A stretch of 64,000 nt of DNA, from contig JACKBN010000018.1 of the NCBI GenBank assembly GCA_020634565.1, positions 1 through 64,000 of the forward strand. The letters run 5' to 3'. The notes below the pieces were generated by a model, which saw only the letters and a program-made list of their open reading frames with translations, was not told where the DNA came from and did no database searches. Positions 44,701 to 53,395 of the stretch are shown here, in pieces (position 1 is the first letter of the stretch; every line of letters begins with the position of its first letter). The stretch comes from Ardenticatenaceae bacterium (GTDB taxonomy: Bacteria; Chloroflexota; Anaerolineae; Promineifilales; Promineifilaceae). Made by a program: the position numbers and the translations under genes.

Positions 44701-45905
44701 GGTGCGCTCAGGTCTGACTGTTCGGAAACGATTAATTGATATTCATCGGCATCAGAGGCTGCTTGCCAGGAAAAAGTTGGTGTTGCCGAAACCCCGGTTT
44801 CATCCTGATTGGGCGAGGTGAGTAGCGGAACCCCTGGCAATGGCGGTGGCGGATTGTTGCTGGCTGTGAAGCGCCACTGTTGAGACCAGGCCTGGTCGGT
44901 ATCGTTGTGGGCAATAACAACCCAGTAATAGAGACCTTCGGCCAGGGGAGTGGTGGGGGTGAATGATGTGCCGGTGATGCCAGTTTCGTGAATCTCCAAA
45001 GAACCCATGTTGGGATTGTCATCCACGCGGATTTCGTAACTGGTGGCGTTTTCCGCAGCGCCCCAAGAAAAGGTGGGCGAAGTTGAAACGGTAGCACCTT
45101 TTAAGGGATTTGTTTGCACCGGAATGTCGGGCGTGGTTACTGCGCCTAATCCCAGCAAAACCGGTTCGTAACTATCGGTGGAAATGTCATATTTACCGTT
45201 ATTACCAGGCGTGAACAGGATGACCTGTTCGCTGTCTAGCGATTCTTTGTTATAGGCGTATTGTGTGCCCCCGGTGCCATTTGCATTTTCCAGACCAACT
45301 GTTGCCGAATCCCCATGCGCCCGCACGTTGTCGCCAATGAGGTAACGATATTGGAGCTGTATGTTGTTGCTTCCTTCATACAGAATCACAAAAAATGTCC
45401 CTAATGGCGTGGGATCATCATAAAAACCAACATTGGTGTATTGAACGACAAGCATCCGATTGGGTGCGGTGCCGATGGTTTTGTATAGGACTCGTTGATC
45501 CAGGTTGTTGTAGACGGTGATGTCATCCCAAAACGGGGCGATGTAGTTATTTGGCCAATCGTTGTTGGAGATACGTTGGTTTGTGTAGTGTGGCCAATCG
45601 CCCCAGCTAGCTTGCTGCCGGTAGTCACTAAAGGTAATCATCCCGTTGGATGCCACATAAAATTGGTTGTAAGTATTGCCGTAAAACGTGAAGTCAAAGC
45701 CAATGGGCAGTGCGTCTGAACCATCATCGTCACCATTGACGCCGGTGTCGATGCCCTGATAATAAACTTCTGGCGGAAGGTCAGCGAGCGCTGGAGAAAC
45801 GGCAGAATAGGCAAAAGCCAAAACGAGCAATAGGCAGACTACAGATGCTCTTTTTACCAAAGAAATGTAACTCGATTTTGCTGTTTTTGATTCAAATTTA
45901 TTCAT
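41706..45905 (-). CDS. large secreted surface protein: FN3-like domains plus ten Ig/cadherin-like repeats
   Basis: 1,399 residues. Signal peptide ~1-42 (VCLLLVLAFAYSAVSPALA). An N-terminal beta domain (~45-235; IGFDFTFYGNTYNQFYVASN) is followed by two FN3-like domains (~250-450; SYEIRVDDNP, YQLIVSEQSD). Ten Big_9/cadherin-like repeats of ~94 aa cover ~455-1385, each with NDAPxAxxDxETVAEDS, VLxNDSDxxNDxLTI, GGTAVLNxxxIDYTPA and ETFTYTISDGxGGS. The C-terminus is IFIPTVNK. The acidic D/N-rich repeats suggest calcium-stiffened stalks for adhesion. No enzyme domain seen. No clear ribosome binding site before the ATG. Confidence 0.88.
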   Translation of the reverse strand: MNKFESKTAKSSYISLVKRASVVCLLLVLAFAYSAVSPALADLPPEVYYQGIDTGVNGDDDGSDALPIGFDFTFYGNTYNQFYVASNGMITFSDYRQQASWGDWPHYTNQRISNNDWPNNYIAPFWDDITVYNNLDQRVLYKTIGTAPNRMLVVQYTNVGFYDDPTPLGTFFVILYEGSNNIQLQYRYLIGDNVRAHGDSATVGLENANGTGGTQYAYNKESLDSEQVILFTPGNNGKYDISTDSYEPVLLGLGAVTTPDIPVQTNPLKGATVSTSPTFSWGAAENATSYEIRVDDNPNMGSLEIHETGITGTSFTPTTPLAEGLYYWVVIAHNDTDQAWSQQWRFTASNNPPPPLPGVPLLTSPNQDETGVSATPTFSWQAASDADEYQLIVSEQSDLSAPLIDQSGITTTSFAATGLTADTLYYWTVVASNVTGSTQSSVRSFTSFHINVAPTAVNDNETVAEDSGTTSFAVLANDSDMENDALTITSVGATSNGGTAVLNNNQIDYTPAANFFGSETFTYTISDGNGGSDTATVTVTVTSVNDAPTANDDSETVAEDSATTTFSVLSNDSDVENDSLTITSVGTTSEGGTAVLNNNQIDYTPAANFFGSETFTYTISDGNGGSDTATVTVTVTSVNDAPTANDDSETVAEDSNATTLDVLANDSDVENDSLTITSVGATSNGGTAVLNNNQIDYTPAANFFGSETFTYTISDGNGGSDTATVTVTVTSVNDAPIANDDSETVAEDSATTTFSVLSNDSDVENDSLTITSVGTTSEGGTAVLNNNQIDYTPAANFFGSETFTYTISDGNGGSSTATVTVTVTSVNDAPIANDDSETVAEDSNATTLDVLANDSDVENDALTITSVGTTSEGGTAVLNNNQIDYTPAPNFVGSETFTYTVSDGNGGSDWATVTIEVTSANDAPTATNDNKTVAEDSGTTAFAVLTNDSDPDTGDSLTISSVSTPDQGGTAVISGSHIHYTPALNFAGTETFTYTISDGHGGSDTATVTVTVTPENDAPTAVADSETVAEDSDTTSFAVLANDTDPDAGDTLTIDAVGEADNGGTAVLNGSQIDYTPALNFFGTEVFTYTISDASGSTSTTTVTVEITSVNDLPIANDDNESAVENSSTIQLNVLANDSDPDTDDILTLLSVGTPNHGGTAVLNGNLIDYTPALDFAGSETFTYTISDGHGGTATATVTVNLQVDASNSAPHAQNDTPETLEDSALLIYVLSNDSDPENDSLSILNISAAAHGTAVIQGNYIRYTPDANYHGHDSFTYTISDGEFTDSATVNITIVSVNDLPQANLDTGTTMAGAPVTIQVLENDEDPVEGSSLVVTAVSRPAHGQATTDGTSITYTPNPGFIGTETFTYTLSDGTDSVTGSITVTINPYQIFIPTVNK
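43145..44550 (-). repeat. five near-identical 282-bp tandem repeats inside the surface-protein gene
   Basis: Units repeat every 282 bp (94 codons); the shared landmark TACGGCCGTT falls near 44404, 44122, 43841, 43559 and, mutated to TACGGCTGTT, 43276. Units 2 and 4 share EDSATTTFSVLSNDSD, while units 3 and 5 share EDSNATTLDVLANDSD. This points to a later duplication of a two-unit, 564-bp block. Confidence 0.85.
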
Positions 45906-46030
45906 TAGATTGCTCGAAAAATTCTTGAAAAATACGGTTTCTTAAGGTCGAGCTTAAGAACGGCCGCTTGCGGAATTTGTTACATTTGAAGGGGTTGTAT
46001 CCAAAGTACTACAGGTGGTCAGGGTTGCAT

Positions 46031-46079
46031 AAAAAAGCCCTTTTGCATTTTTATATTACTCTGGCAAAAGGGCTTTTTT
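46031..46079. terminator. rho-independent terminator after the 46163 gene
   Basis: AAAAAAGCCCTTTTGC / GCAAAAGGGCTTTTTT, a 16-bp perfect stem with a 17-nt loop. It stands between two same-strand surface-protein genes and would end the 46163-48148 transcript. Confidence 0.9.
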
Positions 46080-46162
46080 GCTATATTGTTTTTATGCTTA
46101 GAAAGCGACCCTGTTTTTGAAAAAGAGCCGAGCATCAACCGATACTTCAGGAAATTTGGGAC

Positions 46163-48148
46163 TTATTTTGTAACCAGTGGCAGATAAGTATTGCTCGTTG
46201 ATGATTGTATCCAGCCCCCAAAAATGTCCAACCCTTCAGCAGCCGTATCACTCTCTTCAACCCACATCATAAACACATTTCCATTCTCGCTCACTGTTAA
46301 GACGGGTGGGTGGCATATGCTTTCGGCTGTGGTGGTTTGGTTGAGGTTTATCTGGCCAGTGTCTGCACTCCAAAAATAGTTCACTTTGCTGATATCATCT
46401 TGCCAGGCCAAATAAATATTTCCAAAGTCATCTGCGACGTTTTTGTAAGAACGCCCAACTTCTGAGCAGGGCATACTTTCGCCTGCCAGATGAGTAGTAT
46501 CTTTTTGGCTATCCCAAAGATACAAACCTTCTGGCCCACTTGCCAGAGAACCGTGCCACATGAAGTAAGGATCGCCATTATTCATGAAGTCCATTCTCAT
46601 GTCTTCTATGTTATTGTTAAGCAGGTTTATGCTGCTTATACCCAACTCCGAAAAAAGATTTTGAGTTATGCTGGTGGCTGAATTCCAATAGAAATTTTGG
46701 TATGTGCCTGTGCTGCTATTTTGCTCAAACCACAAAGCATGAAGATTGCCGATTTGGTTCATATCCACTTGCCAGCTGCTAATTGGCGTAGCTGGTCCCG
46801 TTGATTGGCTGAGATTATTTGTGGAAAGAGTGGTTGAGTCCCAGTGAAAAAGATTGTGATCTGGCGGAGTCGTAGAATTATCTGTCTCTATCCAGGTAAA
46901 ATGGGCGGGTGAATTGCCGTTGAAAACGGAAAGTTGTGGATTGTTTGCAAAATTCTCAACGGTTTTAATCTCAACTAATTCTGTCAGATCGCTTCTCCAG
47001 TATCTGAAACGTTGCCCTGAAGTACCTCCCGGTACATCGATCACTACAGCATGGAAACGATCACTACTGTCCATAACCAGTCTTGAAAAAGGTTCGCAAT
47101 TTTCTCCAAGAGCAACGGCTTCAGTTGTTTTGTTTGTCGTATCCCAATGGGAGAGACATACGCTAGTGCCTGGCTCACTCCAAAAAATGTGAACTGTATT
47201 GTTGCTATCTGTGCGCGTGGCAAAACCTAAAATGAAGGTATTTGTTGATTCTGGAGAGGCCTGAATCGTTGTTTCGCTAGTCGTGGCCGAATTCCAATAA
47301 TAAATTGGACCATCTGACCCAAAGAACCAGAAAATATGGGCTTCATTTCCAGCAACTGTAAAAGCTTTTATGTTTGGTAAAACGGTTGGTGTAGCTAAAG
47401 TTGAGTTCCAGTAGAAGTAAACGGCCGTAAGGCCGTCATTTCCATATTCTGCCCAAGTGACATGGGCTGTGCCGTTCTCCGCAATGATTAGGTTGTTGGG
47501 GCCGTAATTGACATCGCTTCCTTGCGTTTGGCTGCGATCTGTGAGCCGTCTTGTTCCTGTAATTGGATTCCAATAAAACAGGTCTTCACCTTCATCTGTG
47601 CCGGTTTCCTCATACCAGATCACATGAGGTGTACCATCGTTATCCAAAATTAAATTTAGCGTATGTTGAGCTGGCTGAACGTATCCTTCTGTTTGGCTAT
47701 GGTCACTTAAGAGCAAGGTGCCTGTAGCCGAACTCCAGTAAAAGAGATCACCGGCTTCTGTAGTATTTGTGTCTTCGAGCCAAATCATATGGAATGTGCC
47801 ATCTGACGCAACGGCTGTATCAAACCAAAAATGATTGACATCTCCATCTGAGCGTGTTGGATCTGACAAATGAATAGTGCTGCCTCCTGGAACTCGACGA
47901 TAGAACAGGTCAGTGCCCTCCGTACCGTTTCCTGTTTCCTGCCAATAAAGATGCGCCACGCTGCCATGCGTTACTATGTTGTAACCGTAGATGTTGAAAA
48001 ATGTATCTGCTTCTGTCAAGCTGTGATCGGATAACAGTTCAATATTTAGGGGGCTTCCTCCTGCGTGAATGATGTCAGGTATGTAAACAGGAATTAGAAA
48101 AAAAATGATTGAAAGAGGGATTAGTAAGAGTAAAGATGCACGTTTCAT
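46163..48148 (-). CDS. secreted protein with repeated beta-propeller-like blades
   Basis: 661 residues, signal peptide ~1-30 (LLLLIPLSIIFFLIPVYIP). About a dozen ~45-aa units each contain H-(L/V/M)-x-W-x-(E/Q), as in VAHLYWQETG, FHMIWLEDTN, PHVIWYEETG and AHVTWAEYGN, with following LFYWxSxTGT and LLSDxSQT. This pattern is typical of propeller or sialidase-like repeats. No catalytic residues are recognised. The C-terminus NTYLPLVTK resembles the tail of the neighbouring surface protein. AAGGAG is 9 nt before the ATG. Low in the genome octamer (one copy). Confidence 0.75.
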   Translation of the reverse strand: MKRASLLLLIPLSIIFFLIPVYIPDIIHAGGSPLNIELLSDHSLTEADTFFNIYGYNIVTHGSVAHLYWQETGNGTEGTDLFYRRVPGGSTIHLSDPTRSDGDVNHFWFDTAVASDGTFHMIWLEDTNTTEAGDLFYWSSATGTLLLSDHSQTEGYVQPAQHTLNLILDNDGTPHVIWYEETGTDEGEDLFYWNPITGTRRLTDRSQTQGSDVNYGPNNLIIAENGTAHVTWAEYGNDGLTAVYFYWNSTLATPTVLPNIKAFTVAGNEAHIFWFFGSDGPIYYWNSATTSETTIQASPESTNTFILGFATRTDSNNTVHIFWSEPGTSVCLSHWDTTNKTTEAVALGENCEPFSRLVMDSSDRFHAVVIDVPGGTSGQRFRYWRSDLTELVEIKTVENFANNPQLSVFNGNSPAHFTWIETDNSTTPPDHNLFHWDSTTLSTNNLSQSTGPATPISSWQVDMNQIGNLHALWFEQNSSTGTYQNFYWNSATSITQNLFSELGISSINLLNNNIEDMRMDFMNNGDPYFMWHGSLASGPEGLYLWDSQKDTTHLAGESMPCSEVGRSYKNVADDFGNIYLAWQDDISKVNYFWSADTGQINLNQTTTAESICHPPVLTVSENGNVFMMWVEESDTAAEGLDIFGGWIQSSTSNTYLPLVTK

Positions 48149-48384
48149 GGTAGAACTCCTTTTGATACTGGGTTAAATGAAAAACGGTCGCTTCCGTTAA
48201 CTGGCATGGAATATTTGGACACAGCCGGAATTATAAGTAGCCTAATATAGGTGGACAATTGACATTCATCACCTTTTATGATCGGTTTTGGATCGTTAAT
48301 TTGATAGACTAAAATTGGTTGACGTCAACGGCCGTTCCGTAGAAAATGTCCGTGGCGTTTGCCTGATTAATAAGGAGATGTTTT

Positions 48385-49227
48385 ATGAGTGGACCCTGGC
48401 GTCAACGCAGCGGTTTGTGGCAGGCTGATATTGCCTCAATTGTGCTGCTCATCTTATTTGTGTTAGCTATCTTTGGGTTAGAAGCATGGCTGAAACCCCA
48501 ATTTACCCCCACCACGTTGGTAATCACCGGCATACTTATGGCCCTGATACCGGCGGCCATCTGGCTGGCGTTCTTTTACCGCCGTGACCGGCTGGAGCCA
48601 GAACCCAAGAGTTTGGTGCTGCAAATGGTTATCCTCGGTAGTTTGTTGGCCAGTGCGGTGGGTTTGCCCGTGGTGAATGGACTTTTTGCTGTGCCAACCT
48701 GGTTAAGCAGCAGTCCGGCCTGGGCGCAGCTGCTGGGTGGCATTTTTATTGTGGGCATGACACAGGAGTTTTTGAAATATGCGGCCGTTCGCTTCACCGT
48801 TTATTATGCGCCCGATTTTGATGAATCGATTGATGGCATTATTTACACAACGGCCGTTGCCATTGGTTTTGCCGTCGTGCTCAACATTAACTTTGTGGTC
48901 AGCTCCGGCGGCGTGGATTTAGGCTCCGGGGCGATTCGCATGGTGTTGACGACATTGGCTCAGGCGAGTTTTGCCGGCGTGGTGGGCTACTTTTTAGGGC
49001 GGATGAAGTTTGAAAAACGGCCGCTTTGGTGGATGCCGCTCGGTTTAATGGTAGCGGCTACCCTCAATGGCCTGTTCTACTTCCTGCGTGGCTCGTTGAG
49101 CCAGGGCAGCCTGGGCACGGTGAACAGCTGGCTGGGATTGTTGTTAGCGGCCGTTTTGGCCGGTGTGGTCACCTGGTTCCTCTCTCGTTCCATCCAGCAC
49201 GATCTGGCCATCCATGGAGGTCGCTAA
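48385..49227 (+). CDS. PrsW-like membrane protein, probable glutamate-site variant
   Basis: 280 residues, about eight TM helices. FFYRRDRLEPEP after helix 2 and DESIDGIIYTTAVAIGFAVV match the PrsW/RsiW-protease family. Where active PrsW has E-E-x-x-K and ENxxY, this protein has MTQEFLKY and VVLNINF, so one glutamate of the pair and the later glutamate are changed. It may be a non-proteolytic relative. Preceded by AAGGAG; co-directional with the next two genes. Compare the canonical PrsW at 56070. The upstream gap (48149-48384) holds weak promoter-like boxes and the palindrome GTTGACGTCAAC (48318-48329). Confidence 0.75.
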   Translation: MSGPWRQRSGLWQADIASIVLLILFVLAIFGLEAWLKPQFTPTTLVITGILMALIPAAIWLAFFYRRDRLEPEPKSLVLQMVILGSLLASAVGLPVVNGLFAVPTWLSSSPAWAQLLGGIFIVGMTQEFLKYAAVRFTVYYAPDFDESIDGIIYTTAVAIGFAVVLNINFVVSSGGVDLGSGAIRMVLTTLAQASFAGVVGYFLGRMKFEKRPLWWMPLGLMVAATLNGLFYFLRGSLSQGSLGTVNSWLGLLLAAVLAGVVTWFLSRSIQHDLAIHGGR

Positions 49228-49228
49228 A

Positions 49229-49801
49229 ATGACGCCAATAAGCATTCCTCAAGAGAATTTGGCCCAGGAACGGCGTTCGGCCTTGCTAACCATTGGTTTG
49301 CTGCTGATCAGTTTGCTGTTGGGTTGGCAGGTGAAAACGGCCGTACAAAACGCCACGCGCACCGTCGAGCGGGATGGCTTCACCGCCGAAATTCCTGACG
49401 GCTGGCTGGTGCAGGACGGCGCGGGCGATCTGGTATTTGTGGCTCGCAACCCATTGGCGCTCGACCATCTGTATCGCGTTAGCCAGGTTGCGGCAGCGGA
49501 CGATTTGGTGCTGCTGGCTGAAAATCGCAATTTGGAGCGGGGGCGGCTGGACGAGACGTTCCGCATTCTTGCGGCAGAACCCGTTGTGTTTGCGGGGCAG
49601 GATGCGTACAAAGTGAGTTTTGCCCGCGCAGACATTGATTCCCCCGGTTTGCCCCACGTCATCGAAGGCGTGGATTACTACTTTACCGAGGGCGACCAGG
49701 TTACTGTGCTGTCGTTGGAGGCGCAAACGGATGTCTTTGCCGATGTGCTGCCTGCCTTCCAAAATTTTGTGCAATCCGTTCACTACACCGCAGGAGAGTA
49801 A
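49229..49801 (+). CDS. membrane-anchored hypothetical protein
   Basis: 190 residues from ATG 49229 with GGAGG 8 nt upstream, one base after the previous stop. One N-terminal TM helix (~20-38, LLTIGLLLISLLLGWQV), then an exported ~150-residue alpha/beta domain (GFTAEIPDGWLVQDGAG, QDAYKVSFARADID, DVFADVLPAFQNFVQSVHY). It resembles PsbP/DUF1795-like lipid-raft domains in layout only. Probably one operon with the PrsW-like and HtrA-like genes. Confidence 0.75.
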   Translation: MTPISIPQENLAQERRSALLTIGLLLISLLLGWQVKTAVQNATRTVERDGFTAEIPDGWLVQDGAGDLVFVARNPLALDHLYRVSQVAAADDLVLLAENRNLERGRLDETFRILAAEPVVFAGQDAYKVSFARADIDSPGLPHVIEGVDYYFTEGDQVTVLSLEAQTDVFADVLPAFQNFVQSVHYTAGE

Positions 49802-49804
49802 GGC

Positions 49805-51475
49805 GTGAAACGAATCCAAAACTCCCCTTTACAACTACTCTTTTTCTTGTTGATTCTCTTCTCTTTTACCGCTATGGCTTGCCAGTTGGGTTCTGCGCTG
49901 GAAGCGACGCCTACCCCGCGCGCTCGCGATGTGGACGATGATGAGGAAGAGGAACCAACACCAACCAATGAACCGGAACCAACCCCCATCGTGGCGGAGC
50001 CAACGCCAGAAGTTGGCGAAGAACCAGATAGCGGCAGCACGGCCGTTCCCATCGAGCGGCTTCAGGCGGCTACGGTGCAGATCTTTGCCAAACAGGTGAT
50101 TAACGGCCGTATGCAAACCATCTGGACCGGCTCTGGCACAATCCTGTCGCCAGATGGCGTGATCTTGACCAACGCGCATGTGGCTGCGCCCACTTCGCCC
50201 GGCTTGGCCACGCTCTACAACGATCCCGAGCTGCTTTTTGGCGATGTGCCGGATCAGTTGGTGGTGGCCCTCAGCGCGGCGGCCGACCAGCCGCCCACCG
50301 AAACTTACATCGCTGAGCTGGCCGCCGCTGACGGGGCGCTGGATCTGGCCGTCATCAAAATTACGGCCGATCTAGACGGCAATGCGCTGAACAGCGCCGA
50401 TCTCGATTTGCCGTTTGTGGAAGTGGGTGACTCCAACAGCATCAACCTGGGTGAAGAAATCCGCATTCTCGGCTACCCCGGTGCAGGTGGCGAAACCATC
50501 ACCTTTACCCGAGGCAACGTTGCGGGCTTTGAAAGTCAAAACCGTGTGGGTGACCGCGCCTGGATTAAAACCGACGCCACGATTTCCCCCGGTAATTCTG
50601 GTGGCCTGGGCGTAAATGCTGCGGGCCAGATCATCGGCGTGCCCTCCTTTGGCCAGGAGGCCATTGGTGGAGCGATTAATCGCCTGCGGGCCATCAACTT
50701 TGCCCGACCCTTGCTGGATGCGGCCGCGGCTGGTACCAGCTATGAGAGCCCGTTTGTGGTAGCCAGTACGGGGCAGGAAACGTTTACGCACCTCACCTGG
50801 GCCGATGACTACAGCGACGAAGATCAATGCGCCATCGGGCCACGTGACAGCTATCCTGGCAACACCACGTTTGCGGTCTCCATTTTTGAGTACAGCGGTA
50901 TGGCGGACGGCGAGCAGGTGTTGGTAGCCTGGTGGCTGGATGATGAGCTGATGACTACCTCCGTGTTTGAGTGGAGTGAAGGGCCTGCTGGCGACTGTAC
51001 GGCGTTTTACTTCCACAATTACGGCGACCCAATTCCCGATGGGAATTATGCCGTGGAGATTTACACGGGTGGTGATCTGGAATTTGTCGGTATTGCGGAA
51101 ACGGCCGTTGGCGGGGCAGTTGTCAACAATAACGGTAATAACGGCAGCACCAACACAGGCAGCAAAGGCGGCGTCCGGGTTGAAGGCGAAATTGTCGATG
51201 CAGATAGCGGCAAGCCGCTCAAAGGAGCTGTCATCTTCATCTTGCAGCCGGGCACCGATTTGGAAGCGTGGCTGGACAATCCCACCGACGCCGAAGTTTA
51301 CGCTTATGCCGAAGCAGACCAGAAAGGCTACTTCTTCCTGCCTGAACCGCTTCTTCGTGACGTAGAATATCCCGGCGTTGCTGGCCTCAGCGGGTATCAC
51401 AATTCTGAAGGCTACCTTCTCTTTACCGCTGAAGATCCGGATGATTTTTATCTCAATCTGGAATTGACCAAATAA
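49805..51475 (+). CDS. HtrA/trypsin-like serine protease lipoprotein
   Basis: 556 residues from GTG 49805. Lipoprotein signal: hydrophobic run, then FTAMAC with Cys26 as the lipidation site. An acidic E/P/T linker follows (~30-78). Chymotrypsin-fold protease ~85-310: His125 in LTNAHVAAP, Asp180 in ALDLAVIKI, Ser265 in SPGNSGGLG. No PDZ domain. ~320-450 is an unrecognised beta domain; ~460-556 looks like a carboxypeptidase-regulatory (CnaB-like) module (GEIVDADSGKPLKGAVIF). Anchored outside the membrane; substrate unknown. Terminator follows. Confidence 0.9.
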   Translation: MKRIQNSPLQLLFFLLILFSFTAMACQLGSALEATPTPRARDVDDDEEEEPTPTNEPEPTPIVAEPTPEVGEEPDSGSTAVPIERLQAATVQIFAKQVINGRMQTIWTGSGTILSPDGVILTNAHVAAPTSPGLATLYNDPELLFGDVPDQLVVALSAAADQPPTETYIAELAAADGALDLAVIKITADLDGNALNSADLDLPFVEVGDSNSINLGEEIRILGYPGAGGETITFTRGNVAGFESQNRVGDRAWIKTDATISPGNSGGLGVNAAGQIIGVPSFGQEAIGGAINRLRAINFARPLLDAAAAGTSYESPFVVASTGQETFTHLTWADDYSDEDQCAIGPRDSYPGNTTFAVSIFEYSGMADGEQVLVAWWLDDELMTTSVFEWSEGPAGDCTAFYFHNYGDPIPDGNYAVEIYTGGDLEFVGIAETAVGGAVVNNNGNNGSTNTGSKGGVRVEGEIVDADSGKPLKGAVIFILQPGTDLEAWLDNPTDAEVYAYAEADQKGYFFLPEPLLRDVEYPGVAGLSGYHNSEGYLLFTAEDPDDFYLNLELTK

Positions 51476-51496
51476 TCAAGAAGCTGATTTTATGAG

Positions 51497-51531
51497 AAAA
51501 GCGCGGCGCCAAACGGGGCCGCGCTTTTTTT
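51497..51531. terminator. rho-independent terminator after the HtrA-like gene
   Basis: AAAAGCGCGGC / GCCGCGCTTTT with a 10-nt loop and a T7 tail, 20 nt after the stop codon. Confidence 0.92.
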
Positions 51532-51606
51532 GTTATAGGCCTATTTGCAACCAGAATTCAATTTGAGGCGTATAATGAACGAGTGACACGCTAAAAAGGA
51601 CACAAC

Positions 51607-52170
51607 TTGGATAAGCTTTTTGTACTTGCGCTTTTTTCCATACTGCTGCTGCCGTTCCGTTTTTATCTGCTAGACAGAGATTATCGGCGCATCCGTGCTT
51701 ATTTGAGCAAGCGCGGTTGTGAGACATTGGATATTGTCTGGCAGCCTAACAATTTGTTTGCTTCTCGTTCGCGCGGCGGCTCATATGAGGTGGTTTACGT
51801 GAATGCAAAAAACGAGCTGTATCGGGCACGTTGTTTTGCGGATCATTATTCGGAACTTTTTTGGACGGAGGCCATTTTTTTGTATATGGCAACGCCAGAA
51901 CGTTTGGAACGATTGCGCAGCTTGAGCCAGACTCGTACGGATGAAGAGCCATTTACGGCAAAATCAGAAAAAGAGAAAGTAATTGATGGGCTGGCCAGTG
52001 TTTATAAATATGAACGACTTTGGGCAGTAAATACATTGTCGCAGATGACATCGGTGGATGAACAGATGCTGCGCTTGCTGGAAACGCTGGCTCAACTTGA
52101 TGAAGAACCAGAAGTGCGGGCGGCGGCGGCAGACACGATGAATAAGCTTCGAATATTAGAAGAAGGATAA
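51607..52170 (+). CDS. hypothetical protein with N-terminal TM and C-terminal HEAT-like helices
   Basis: 187 residues from TTG 51607, with AAAAAGGA about 6 nt upstream and a TATAAT box at 51571-51576. Residues 1-22 are hydrophobic; ~25-110 are mixed alpha/beta and unrecognised. ~120-185 has two helical repeats (RLWAVNTLSQMTSVDEQML, EPEVRAAAADTMNKLRIL) like HEAT/armadillo units. It ends 9 nt before the ArsA-like gene and is likely co-transcribed. Function unknown. Confidence 0.7.
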   Translation: MDKLFVLALFSILLLPFRFYLLDRDYRRIRAYLSKRGCETLDIVWQPNNLFASRSRGGSYEVVYVNAKNELYRARCFADHYSELFWTEAIFLYMATPERLERLRSLSQTRTDEEPFTAKSEKEKVIDGLASVYKYERLWAVNTLSQMTSVDEQMLRLLETLAQLDEEPEVRAAAADTMNKLRILEEG

Positions 52171-52179
52171 ATAATAATT

Positions 52180-53370
52180 ATGCGTATTATTTTGTATTTA
52201 GGTAAAGGTGGTGTGGGTAAAACGACGGTGGCGGCGGCAACGGCCGTTCGCAGTGCCGAATTGGGTTACAAAACGCTGGTAGCCAGCACCGACATCGCCC
52301 ACAGTCTGGCTGATTCGCTGAATGTACCGCTGGCGGCAACGCCAGTGGAGGTTGCCCCCAACTTGTGGGCGCAGGAAATCAGCGTGGTGGCTGACATCCA
52401 CAACTATTGGGGCACCCTGCAAGATTTTGTCTCTGGCATGTTGCGGGATGGCAACAAGGTAAACAACGTCGTCGCCGATGAGCTTTCGGCTTTCCCCGGC
52501 ATGGACGAAATTGTCAGTCTGTTGCACATCAACAAGCAGGCCAAAGAGCGCAACTTTGATCGCGTCATCATTGATGCGGCGCCCACGGGCGAAACGATTC
52601 GTCTGCTGACCATGCCAGACACCTTCCGCTGGTATGCGGGGCATCTTAGCCGGGGACGGAGCAAGGTGGTGAATGCGTTACGGCCGTTTGCCAGCCGCCT
52701 GTTGCAAGGTCCCGCCGAGGTGCTGGAAGCACTGGAAAAGCTGGATGCTGCCACAGGTGAACTGCGCGAAACGCTGAGCAATCCGGAAATTAGCAGCTAC
52801 CGCGTGGTGTTACAGCCAGAAAAGATGGTGGTGCGCGAGGCCGAGCGGGCCGTCAGCTACCTCAGCTTGTTTAACTACCCGGTGGACAGCGTCATCATCA
52901 ACCGCATCCTGCCTGAATCGGCTGCTGATGGCCCGTTTTATACCCAACGGCGTGAGCTACAGGCCAAATATCTGGAGATGATCGAAAATAACTTTAAGCC
53001 GCTGCCGCTGTGGCGCGCGCCGTATTACGCGCACGAGGTGGTGGGGGTGGAAGCGCTTGCTCAGCTGGCCCACGACTGTTTTGGCGAATCTGATCCCGGC
53101 GATGTTTTTTACCGGGGAGCGCTACAAGAGATTTTGGAACAGGAAGACGGCCGTTACCTGATGCGCCTGCCTATGCCGTTTGTAACCGGTGGCGACGTGA
53201 AGCTGCGCAAGCGTGGTGACGAAATGTTCATCACCATTGGCAACTTTAAGCGAGAGATGATCTTGCCCACCGTACTGGCTAAGCGTCGCGCCGGGGGCGG
53301 TTCGCTGCAAGATGGCGTTCTGGAAATCACCTTTTTGCCGCCAGAACCCGTTGCGGATGCAGTTGCCTGA
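52180..53370 (+). CDS. ArsA/Get3-family ATPase
   Basis: 396 residues. Deviant Walker A GKGGVGKTTVAAATAV at the N-terminus, switch-type DIAHSLADSLN, Walker B VIIDAAPTGETIRLLTMP, and INRILPES (adenine-contacting). The last ~80 residues (YLMRLPMPFVTGGDVKLRKR) form the small HSP20-like beta domain seen fused to many bacterial ArsA proteins. No arsenite-binding Cys triad is visible, so arsenic resistance is unlikely. A chaperone/targeting ATPase role is more plausible, as inferred for similar bacterial Get3-like proteins. No ribosome binding site of note. Confidence 0.88.
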   Translation: MRIILYLGKGGVGKTTVAAATAVRSAELGYKTLVASTDIAHSLADSLNVPLAATPVEVAPNLWAQEISVVADIHNYWGTLQDFVSGMLRDGNKVNNVVADELSAFPGMDEIVSLLHINKQAKERNFDRVIIDAAPTGETIRLLTMPDTFRWYAGHLSRGRSKVVNALRPFASRLLQGPAEVLEALEKLDAATGELRETLSNPEISSYRVVLQPEKMVVREAERAVSYLSLFNYPVDSVIINRILPESAADGPFYTQRRELQAKYLEMIENNFKPLPLWRAPYYAHEVVGVEALAQLAHDCFGESDPGDVFYRGALQEILEQEDGRYLMRLPMPFVTGGDVKLRKRGDEMFITIGNFKREMILPTVLAKRRAGGGSLQDGVLEITFLPPEPVADAVA

Positions 53371-53395
53371 TCGGTAGCAGCACACCTCATTTTGC

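Noticed and set aside
48318..48329. GTTGACGTCAAC palindrome upstream of the PrsW-like gene as a cyclic-nucleotide response site linked to the cyclase genes
   Set aside because: A single 12-bp palindrome at one place; the resemblance to the eukaryotic TGACGTCA element is not relevant in bacteria and no CRP-type site pattern is present.
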